Part shown: positions 43,183 to 49,537 of the stretch, piece by piece
How the letters are laid out: each line of letters starts with the position of its first letter
Position numbering within the stretch: the first letter of the stretch is position 1
DNA from: Arthrobacter humicola
Lineage (GTDB): Bacteria > Actinomycetota > Actinomycetes > Actinomycetales > Micrococcaceae
DNA: 64,000 bases
NCBI RefSeq assembly: GCF_022803015.1
Contig: NZ_JAFKON010000009.1
Coordinates: 62,001 to 126,000 of the forward strand
Direction: 5' to 3'
Position numbers and translations under genes: made by a program
Notes under the pieces: model-generated
Database searches by the model: none
What the model saw: only the letters and a program-made list of their open reading frames with translations
Told to the model about the DNA's origin: nothing

Positions 43183-44133
43183 CTACTCCGATACTTCTTT
43201 GGTGCGGGTGGATTCGGTGTGGTGCAGCAGCGAGGCCGCGGTTGCCACGGCGCCGGCGACGTCGCCGTCCTGCGGGTAGAGCAGGGTCCGGCCGACGGTG
43301 AGGCCCTGAACGCCGGGCAAGGCGAGGGCAGTCTGCCAGCTGGCGAACACCTCGTCCTGGCCAGCGTCCGGGTCTCCGCCGAGGAGCACGGTGGGCATCG
43401 TGGTGGACGCCATGACGCGTTCCATCTCGGCCACCACGGGGAGCTTCATCCAGGTGTAGGCGCTGCTCGCGCCGAGGCCTTCGGCGATGGCGACTGACTT
43501 GATGACGGCATTGGTGGAGAGGTCGTTGCGGACCTTCCCGTTTTCACGGACGGAGAGGAACGGTTCCACCATGGCGATCAGCCTGCGTTCGGCGAGGGAG
43601 TCGATGGCCCTCGCGGTCGCTTCGAGGGTGGCGACAGTGTCCGGGTCGCCGAGGCAGATGCGGGTCAGCATCTTGCCGCCGTCGGCGCCCAGGGCCTCGA
43701 GCGCGGCCGCGGTGTGGCCGGTAAAGCGGTCATCGAATTCGTTCACCAGGCCGGAGAGTCCGCCACGGTTCATCGAGCCGAAGAGCAGCTTGCCCTCGAG
43801 CGCGCCGAGCAGGAGCAGATCGTCCATGATGTCCGGCGAGGCGAGGACACCGTCCACGTCCGGGTTGGCCAGGGCGATCTGCAGGCGGTCCAGGAGCTGG
43901 CGGCGGTCGGCCATGGCCACCGGATCGTTTCCGACGGCGAGCGCGCCGCGGGCCGGGTGGTCGGCGGCGACGATGAAGTTCTGCCGGTGGGCCCTGACAC
44001 CGGGGTGGCGGCGCCGGGCCTTGGCGGCGCGGGCAATCGCTTCCGGGTCTTCGAGCCGGATAATGCTCAGGTGCTCGTAGCGGCGGGGATCATCGTTCAC
44101 CGCACGGGTGGCGACGGCTGGGTTTGCACTCAC
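43183..44133 (-). CDS. Cgl0158-type class I aldolase, probable IolJ replacement
   Basis: 316-residue TIM-barrel aldolase related to the DeoC/LacD/FbaB (DhnA) group. Likely Schiff-base region FGSMNRGGLSG and GKMLTRICLGDPDTVATL; phosphate-binding end VLLGGDPDAGQDE and GLTVGRTLLYPQ. It stands between iolC and iolD where the pathway needs an aldolase for 2-deoxy-5-keto-gluconate-6-phosphate. Bacillus uses the unrelated class II IolJ, so this is a non-homologous substitute typical of actinobacterial iol operons. GTG start overlaps the iolC stop (GTGA). Confidence 0.85.
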   Translation of the reverse strand: MSANPAVATRAVNDDPRRYEHLSIIRLEDPEAIARAAKARRRHPGVRAHRQNFIVAADHPARGALAVGNDPVAMADRRQLLDRLQIALANPDVDGVLASPDIMDDLLLLGALEGKLLFGSMNRGGLSGLVNEFDDRFTGHTAAALEALGADGGKMLTRICLGDPDTVATLEATARAIDSLAERRLIAMVEPFLSVRENGKVRNDLSTNAVIKSVAIAEGLGASSAYTWMKLPVVAEMERVMASTTMPTVLLGGDPDAGQDEVFASWQTALALPGVQGLTVGRTLLYPQDGDVAGAVATAASLLHHTESTRTKEVSE

Positions 44134-45131
44134 AGTGCTGCTCCTTCGGTGGCGTAGGTACCCGGCAGCAGGCGGCCGCGGTCGGCGAGCAGGCCGGTGA
44201 CTTCGTCCGGCGTCGGCATCGCGTCGGCGCAGGACAGGCGGGAGGCGACGAGGGCGCCGGCGGCGTTGGCGAAATCGAGGACCTGCGCCAGGGGCCAGCC
44301 GGAGAGCAGGCCGTGGCAGAAGGCCCCGCCAAAGGAGTCGCCGGCACCGAGGCCGTTGACAGTTTCCACGGGCACCGGGGCAGAGACCACACGCTCGGTG
44401 CGGGTCTTGGCCATGACCCCTTCAGGGCCCAGCTTCACGACGGCGATTTCGACGCCGGCCGCGAGCAGCCGGTCCGCCTGTTCGTCCGGGGTGCCCTCCC
44501 CGACGGCGACGGCGCATTCCTTGTCGTTGCCGATCGCGACGGTGACGTGCGGCAGGATCCTGGCGACCTGTTCCCGGGCTTCCTCCTCGGAAGCCCAGAA
44601 CATCGGCCGGTAGTCGAGGTCCAGGATGGTGAACTGGCCTTCCTTGAGCCCCGTGCGGGGCCGTGCCTCGTGGGCCGTGAGCTGGGCGGTGCGGCTGGGC
44701 TCCTGGCAGAGTCCGGTGACGGTGGACCAGAAGATCCCGGCCTCCCTGATGGCGTCCAGGTCCAGTTCCTCGGCCTTGATCTGCAGGTCCGGTGCCGTGG
44801 GGAAGCGTCCATAGAAGTAGAGCGGGAAGTCCTCCGGCGGCTTGATGGCGCAGAACGTGACCGCGGTGGGCCATTCCTTGACCGCCGTGACGAAGGAGTC
44901 GTCCACGTTGAATTTGCGCAGTTCCCGGTGCAGGTACTTGCCGAAGGCGTCGTCGCCGGTGCGGGTGATGACGGCGGTGCGGCGGCCGTGGCGGGCAGCG
45001 GCGACGGCCACGTTGGACGGGGATCCGCCAAGGTACTTTCCGAAGGACGTGACATCCTCCAGATCCACCCCGATGTCGTTCGGGTAGATATCAACACTGA
45101 TGCGCCCGATCGTGAGCAGTTCGTGGGTCAC
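44130..45131 (-). CDS. iolC: 5-dehydro-2-deoxygluconokinase
   Basis: 333-residue PfkB/ribokinase-family kinase. Substrate motif GGSPSNVAVAAARHG and anion-hole/catalytic NGLGAGDSFGGAFCHG are intact. Phosphorylates 2-deoxy-5-keto-gluconate before the aldolase step. The open frame extends further upstream, but homology begins at THELLTIGRISVDIYPN, so GTG 45131 is chosen although AGAAAGG is 12 nt away. First of the core iol genes; an IolR-type operator lies 140 nt upstream. Confidence 0.92.
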   Translation of the reverse strand: MTHELLTIGRISVDIYPNDIGVDLEDVTSFGKYLGGSPSNVAVAAARHGRRTAVITRTGDDAFGKYLHRELRKFNVDDSFVTAVKEWPTAVTFCAIKPPEDFPLYFYGRFPTAPDLQIKAEELDLDAIREAGIFWSTVTGLCQEPSRTAQLTAHEARPRTGLKEGQFTILDLDYRPMFWASEEEAREQVARILPHVTVAIGNDKECAVAVGEGTPDEQADRLLAAGVEIAVVKLGPEGVMAKTRTERVVSAPVPVETVNGLGAGDSFGGAFCHGLLSGWPLAQVLDFANAAGALVASRLSCADAMPTPDEVTGLLADRGRLLPGTYATEGAAL

Positions 45132-45270
45132 GGTGATCGTGGACCTTTCTGGTGTGGACTCGATACCTTTGCGCAGCCTGAGCTTCGGCGTTTCTGCGGT
45201 GCTTATTCGGTGTTTTGGGGCCGGGCGTGAGCCGGGCCACAACCACTACTTTGCCTTAGAATCCATGTAC

Positions 45271-45300
45271 TGTCAAAGGTTTGTACTGACATATTTACAA
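45271..45300 (-). promoter_or_regulatory. IolR-type operator with -35 box upstream of iolC
   Basis: Minus strand: TGTCAGTACAAACC followed by TTGACA (45271-45276). The 21-nt block 45271-45291 matches 30254-30274 at nearly every base. TTTGTACTGACATATTTACAA (45280-45300) also has inverted ends TTGTA/TACAA. No convincing -10 box is placed 17 bp from this TTGACA. Confidence 0.7.
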
Positions 45301-45375
45301 CATGACACGGGGACTTCAAGTGACGCCCCGCGCGGCGCCGCGGCGGCGGAGCAGGCGCCGGTATTACCCCGGTGG

Positions 45376-45780
45376 TTACCTGGCGGGAACGCCGAGTTCG
45401 CCGGTGACATACTGGGCCCGCCCGAAACCGAACGACCAGTCCCCCGCGGTGTTCTCGACATATCCGATGAAGACGTCCTCGCCGGCGACCCCCGCGGCGG
45501 CCAGCCTGTCCGCAATGGCGGCAAACAGGGACTGCTTGGCGGACTGGCTGCGCCCGGCCTGGGTGAAGATCTGGATCATCACCACGTCCGGCGTCCGCTC
45601 GAAGCCGAGCCCGGCATCCTGGGCAACAATTTGCCCCACGGGATGCTCGGTCAGCACGTGGAAGTAGTCCCGCTCCGGAATGCCAAATTCGGCCACGATC
45701 GCACTGTGGATGCCCTGGCTGAGTCCGCGGAGCTGCTCCGCGCCGCGGCCCTGGTTGACGTCAATTCGCACGAGAGGCAC
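45376..45780 (-). CDS. tautomerase-superfamily protein in the inositol regulon
   Basis: 134 residues. The GTG at 45780 is chosen over the ATG at 45786: AAGGAG touches the ATG but stands 6 nt from the GTG, and this start gives MPLVRIDVNQG, which after Met removal exposes the N-terminal Pro that is the catalytic base of the 4-oxalocrotonate-tautomerase superfamily. The double-length chain resembles MIF/CaaD-type members. It lies upstream of iolC, directly behind an IolR-type operator, so it may enolise a keto-cyclitol or keto-acid in the pathway. Activity unproven. Confidence 0.85.
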   Translation of the reverse strand: MPLVRIDVNQGRGAEQLRGLSQGIHSAIVAEFGIPERDYFHVLTEHPVGQIVAQDAGLGFERTPDVVMIQIFTQAGRSQSAKQSLFAAIADRLAAAGVAGEDVFIGYVENTAGDWSFGFGRAQYVTGELGVPAR

Positions 45781-45798
45781 TCGCATCTCCTTCACTAG

Positions 45799-45839
45799 TT
45801 TGTCCTGACATACTAACAAAGCAATTCGGAGGTACGCAA
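45799..45839 (-). promoter_or_regulatory. promoter and IolR-type operator of the tautomerase gene
   Basis: Minus strand: TTGCGT (45834-45839), 18 bp, TAGTAT (45810-45815). The operator TTTGTCCTGACATACTAACAAA spans 45799-45820 (22 bp, arms TTTGT/ACAAA), covering -10 and +1, and contains the exact TGTCCTGACA core. Direct repression by IolR is likely. Confidence 0.7.
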
Positions 45840-45860
45840 GGATTCCGTGACAGCACACAG

Positions 45861-45935
45861 CAACGCGGGGTCGCCTACGGCTCATCCCAGCCCCGCAGGA
45901 CGGGCCCTCAGTGAGCCCTCAGTGACCCCGCGTTG
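45861..45935. repeat. palindromic element, copy A (CAACGCGGGGTC arms)
   Basis: CAACGCGGGGTC (45861-45872) and its exact complement GACCCCGCGTTG (45924-45935) enclose about 50 bp. The same arms and an internal CATCCCA recur at 46967-47029. The two copies flank the arsR-AHSA1 operon. Confidence 0.8.
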
Positions 45936-45981
45936 GGTATTGCGCGGACACTGCCTCCGGCGTAGCGTTAACAACCTAGAG

Positions 45982-46014
45982 ATTGATCAATGAGCAAGTT
46001 GATTACTGATCAGT
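45982..46014 (+). promoter_or_regulatory. paired 10-bp palindromes before arsR
   Basis: ATTGATCAAT (45982-45991) and ACTGATCAGT (46005-46014) are both perfect palindromes with a shared TGATCA core, 23 bp centre to centre, in an A/T-rich pocket 31-63 nt upstream of the arsR start. Probable ArsR binding sites giving autoregulation. Confidence 0.65.
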
Positions 46015-46044
46015 TGACCACGGGACGAGGAGGTGGAGCACCGA

Positions 46045-46407
46045 GTGGAAGCGAGTGACGACGCCGAGCTCGACGCGGCCTTCCTGGCCCTCGCCGATCC
46101 GGTCCGCCGCCGCATCATTGCCCGGCTCAGCCGGGGCCCGGCCACCGTCAATGAACTGGCGGAGCCCTTCGCGATCACCAAGCAGGCGGTCTCGAAACAC
46201 ATCCAGGTCCTCGAGCAGGCGCAACTTGTCACGCGGACCCGTGACGCCCAGCGCCGGCCCGTGCACCTGAACCCTGCACGGCTGGAAGCACTCACTGCCT
46301 GGATCGACCAGCACCGGCTGGTCCGCGAGGGGCAGTTCCGCAGCCTTGACGCCGTGCTTGAAATCCGCGCCGCCCAGAGCGGCACACAGCCAAAGGATGC
46401 ATCATGA
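46045..46407 (+). CDS. ArsR-family transcriptional regulator
   Basis: 120 residues, winged HTH (ATVNELAEPFAITKQAVSKHIQVLEQ split across helices), with no metal-binding Cys pair, so it belongs to the non-metal group that travels with AHSA1 proteins. GTG 46045 is preferred: AGGAGGTG stands 9 nt upstream, whereas the earlier GTG (46033) is inside that site. The stop overlaps the next start (ATGA). Confidence 0.92.
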   Translation: MEASDDAELDAAFLALADPVRRRIIARLSRGPATVNELAEPFAITKQAVSKHIQVLEQAQLVTRTRDAQRRPVHLNPARLEALTAWIDQHRLVREGQFRSLDAVLEIRAAQSGTQPKDAS

Positions 46408-46886
46408 GCAACGCACTGAAATTGACCGTCCCCGAGGGTCTGCCGTTCATCGATTTCGAGCGTGAATTCGACTTTCCGGTGTCCGAGGTGTTCCGGGCGC
46501 ACAAGGATCCCGAGCTCGTCGCCCAGTGGCTTGGCCCGCGGCGGCTGACTATGGCTGTCGACCACTACGACTTCAGGACCGGCGGCAGCTACCGCTACAC
46601 CCACACCGCGCCGGACGGCAGCGCCTATGGCTTCACCGGCGTCTTCCACACTGTCCGCGAGAATGATTTCGCCATCCAGACCTTCGAATTCGATGGCTAC
46701 CCGGACGTGGTGAGCATTGAGTCGCTGACCTTCGAGGACCTGGGCGGCGGCCGTTCGCGGCTCAGCGGCCACGCGGTCTACCCCAGCATGGAGGCCCGCG
46801 ACGGCATGGCGCAGTCCGGAATGGAGGGCGGCATGACCGAAGCCTACGAACAGCTCGAGGAAGTCCTCAGCGGGGCCAAGGTCTAG
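46404..46886 (+). CDS. AHSA1/SRPBCC-domain protein
   Basis: 160 residues with the activator-of-Hsp90-homologue type SRPBCC fold: FEREFDFPVSEVFRAHKDPELVAQWLGP is the usual first strand-helix unit, and the C-terminal helix is MTEAYEQLEEVL. Translationally coupled to the ArsR gene, a pairing common in actinobacteria and bacilli. Ligand and function are unknown. Confidence 0.9.
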   Translation: MSNALKLTVPEGLPFIDFEREFDFPVSEVFRAHKDPELVAQWLGPRRLTMAVDHYDFRTGGSYRYTHTAPDGSAYGFTGVFHTVRENDFAIQTFEFDGYPDVVSIESLTFEDLGGGRSRLSGHAVYPSMEARDGMAQSGMEGGMTEAYEQLEEVLSGAKV

Positions 46887-46904
46887 GACCTCAGGGACTT
46901 AAAG

Positions 46905-46958
46905 AGTACGACGGCGGCAGGTCACCTCCCGGGGAAGGCGGCCTGCCGCCGTCGTACT
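46905..46958. terminator. strong bidirectional terminator
   Basis: AGTACGACGGCGGCAGG (46905-46921) pairs without error with 46942-46958 over 17 bp around a 20-nt loop. It lies between the convergent AHSA1 and sucD genes. Confidence 0.88.
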
Positions 46959-46966
46959 TAAAGAAA

Positions 46967-47029
46967 CAACGCGGGGTCACTCCGCGCCCATCCCACCGAG
47001 TGGAATGGGCCGTGAGTGACCCCGCGTTG
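46967..47029. repeat. palindromic element, copy B (CAACGCGGGGTC arms)
   Basis: CAACGCGGGGTCACT (46967-46981) pairs perfectly with AGTGACCCCGCGTTG (47015-47029); inside, GCCCAT/ATGGGC form a second stem. It shares its 12-bp arms with copy A at 45861-45935. The element sits 31 nt from the sucD stop. Confidence 0.8.
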
Positions 47030-47059
47030 CTGTAGTGCTGGTGCTTCGGCGCTTCGGAC

Positions 47060-47962
47060 CTAGAGGGTCGCGAAGACCTCGCGCAGGAGCTTGGCGGTCT
47101 CGGACGGTGTCTTGCCGACCTTGACGCCGGCAGCCTCGAGGGCTTCCTTCTTGGCCTGGGCGGTGCCCGCGGAACCCGAGACGATGGCGCCTGCGTGGCC
47201 CATGGTCTTGCCTTCCGGAGCGGTGAAGCCGGCCACGTAGCCAACAACCGGCTTCGTGACGTGGGCCTTGATGTAGTCGGCGGCACGCTCTTCGGCGTCG
47301 CCACCGATTTCGCCGATCATGACGATCGCCTTGGTCTCCGGGTCAGCCTCGAAGGCTTCGAGGGCATCGATGTGGGTGGTGCCGATGACCGGGTCGCCGC
47401 CGATGCCGATGGCGGTGGAGAAGCCGAGGTCGCGCAGCTCGTACATCATCTGGTAAGTCAGGGTGCCCGACTTGGAGACAAGGCCGATGGGGCCCTTGCC
47501 CGTGATGTTGGCCGGGGTGATGCCGACGAGGGCCTCACCCGGGGTGATGATGCCGGGGCAGTTCGGTCCGATGATGCGGGTGACCTGCTTGCCGTTGGCG
47601 TCCACCTTGGACTGGGCCAGTGCCCAGAACTCGGCGGAGTCCTGGACCGGCACGCCTTCGGTGATGACGACGACGAGGCCGATGCCGGCCTCGATGGCTT
47701 CAACGACGGCGTCCTTGGTGAAGGCCGGCGGCACGAAGACTATGGAAACGTCAGCGCCGGTCTCCGCCATGGCTTCCTTGACGGTGCCGAAAACGGTGAT
47801 CTCGGCGTCGCCGTGCAGGACCGTGGTGCCGGCCTTGCGGGCGTTGACGCCGCCCACAACGTTGGTGCCGGCTTTGAGCATCAGGGCGGTGTGCTTGGTG
47901 CCTTCGCCGCCGGTGATGCCCTGGACGATGACCTTGGAGTCCTTGTTCAGATAAATAGACAT
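47060..47962 (-). CDS. sucD: succinyl-CoA synthetase alpha subunit
   Basis: 300 residues. CoA-binding Rossmann domain (VQGITGGEGTKHTALM) and the phosphorylated active-site His in GHAGAIVSGS. Makes ATP or GTP from succinyl-CoA in the TCA cycle with SucC. AGAGGG stands 8 nt before ATG 47962, 12 nt after the sucC stop. Confidence 0.98.
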   Translation of the reverse strand: MSIYLNKDSKVIVQGITGGEGTKHTALMLKAGTNVVGGVNARKAGTTVLHGDAEITVFGTVKEAMAETGADVSIVFVPPAFTKDAVVEAIEAGIGLVVVITEGVPVQDSAEFWALAQSKVDANGKQVTRIIGPNCPGIITPGEALVGITPANITGKGPIGLVSKSGTLTYQMMYELRDLGFSTAIGIGGDPVIGTTHIDALEAFEADPETKAIVMIGEIGGDAEERAADYIKAHVTKPVVGYVAGFTAPEGKTMGHAGAIVSGSAGTAQAKKEALEAAGVKVGKTPSETAKLLREVFATL

Positions 47963-47974
47963 AGTCGAGTCCCT

Positions 47975-49144
47975 CTACTTCGCTGCGTTGGCGAGCTCGG
48001 CAGCCTTGTCGGCGCCCTCGTCCATGGTGGCGGCCAGGGTAACCAGCGGGTGGTTGGCCTCGGCCAGGATGCGGCGGCCTTCCTCAACGTTGTTGCCGTC
48101 AAGGCGGACTACCAGCGGCTTGTTCGCGGAGTGGCCCAGCTCGGCCAGTGCACCGACGATGCCCTTGGCGACGGCGTCACAGGCGGTGATGCCGCCGAAG
48201 ACGTTGACGAAGACGGACTTGACCTGCGGGTCGCCCAGGATGACGTCGAGGCCTGCTGCCATGACCTCGGCGGAAGCTCCACCGCCGATGTCCAGGAAGT
48301 TCGCGGGCTTGACGTTGCCGTGGTTCTCGCCGGCGTAAGCAACGACGTCGAGGGTGGACATGACCAGGCCGGCACCGTTACCGATGATGCCGACTTCGCC
48401 GTCCAGCTTGACGTAGTTGAGGTCCTGCGCCTTGGCCTTGGCCTCGAGCGGGTCAGCAGCGTCCTTGTCTTCAAGGTGGGCGTGCTTGGGGTGGCGGAAG
48501 TCGGCGTTCTCGTCGAGGGAGACCTTGCCGTCGAGGGCAACGATGTCGCCGGCGCCGGTCAGGACCAGCGGGTTGACCTCCACAAGAGTGGCGTCTTCCT
48601 TCTTGAAAACGTCCCAGAGCTTCAGGATTACGCTGGCGACCTTGCCACGCAGTTCCTCGGCGAAGCCTGCCGCGGCGACGATTTCGTCGGCCTTGGCCTG
48701 GTCGATGCCCACGGCCGGGTCGATCGAGATCTTGGCCAGGGCCTCGGGGCGCTCAACGGCGAGCTGCTCGATTTCCATGCCGCCTTCTACCGAGCACATG
48801 GCCAGGTAGTTGCGGTTGGCCCGGTCCAGAAGGACGGAGAAGTAGTATTCCTCGGCGATGTCTGCACCCTGGGCGATCATCACCCGGTGCACGGTGTGGC
48901 CCTTGATGTCCATCCCGAGGATGTTGGTGGAGTGTTCAAACGCTTCGTCAGCGGTCTTCGCGACCTTGACGCCGCCGGCCTTGCCCCGGCCTCCGGCCTT
49001 GACCTGCGCCTTTACGACAGTTACGCCGCCGATTTTCTCGGCAGCTGCCTTTGCTTCTTCAGGGGTGTGCGCCACGATGCCAGCAAGCACGGGTACACCG
49101 TGCGCCTCGAACATATCGCGCGCCTGATATTCAAACAGGTCCAC
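47975..49144 (-). CDS. sucC: succinyl-CoA synthetase beta subunit (ADP-forming type)
   Basis: 389 residues: ATP-grasp domain from MDLFEYQARDMFEAHGVPV onward and a C-terminal ligase domain with VFVNVFGGITACDAVAKGI. GTG start at 49144 with AAGGA 9 nt upstream. Forms the sucCD operon. Core metabolism; nothing unusual. Confidence 0.98.
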   Translation of the reverse strand: MDLFEYQARDMFEAHGVPVLAGIVAHTPEEAKAAAEKIGGVTVVKAQVKAGGRGKAGGVKVAKTADEAFEHSTNILGMDIKGHTVHRVMIAQGADIAEEYYFSVLLDRANRNYLAMCSVEGGMEIEQLAVERPEALAKISIDPAVGIDQAKADEIVAAAGFAEELRGKVASVILKLWDVFKKEDATLVEVNPLVLTGAGDIVALDGKVSLDENADFRHPKHAHLEDKDAADPLEAKAKAQDLNYVKLDGEVGIIGNGAGLVMSTLDVVAYAGENHGNVKPANFLDIGGGASAEVMAAGLDVILGDPQVKSVFVNVFGGITACDAVAKGIVGALAELGHSANKPLVVRLDGNNVEEGRRILAEANHPLVTLAATMDEGADKAAELANAAK

Positions 49145-49537
49145 GGTTTAGTGTCCTTCTACGTCGAAGTAGTTTCTGTACAGCCGGACCCCACGTACTC
49201 GCGGTTACCGGGCTGCGGAATAAACGCACCCTGCGACAAGCTTGGAAACGAGCCACACGGCGCAATGCTCCTTTGGGAACTCTAGTCCTTCGATCGGACC
49301 AGCCCGTTCCAGAGTACCGGTTATGTGAGTAAGGACACTATTCTATGGAGCGTAGAAAAACCGCTAGATTACGGGGTTTTTGGGGTGTCTGACGGCGCTC
49401 CGAAGGCCGGCGCGGCCGTGCCGGACCCGCGTCCGTAATGTACGGCGAACGCCCGTGCCAGCGGCTGCACGGGGTGCCGGCGGACCGGTCTCCGGACTCC
49501 CGCCGGGTCTTCAACAAACGTCCAGTTACGCGGTCAG
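49145..49537. other. gene-free stretch between pcrA and sucC
   Basis: About 390 nt with no convincing gene. A T-rich segment (49370-49385, GGGGTTTTTGGGG) and several A/T-rich patches near 49320-49350 suggest the sucCD promoter and leader. A short GACCGGTC-type symmetry near 49478-49490 may end the leftward pcrA transcript. No precise -35/-10 pair was assigned. Confidence 0.5.
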
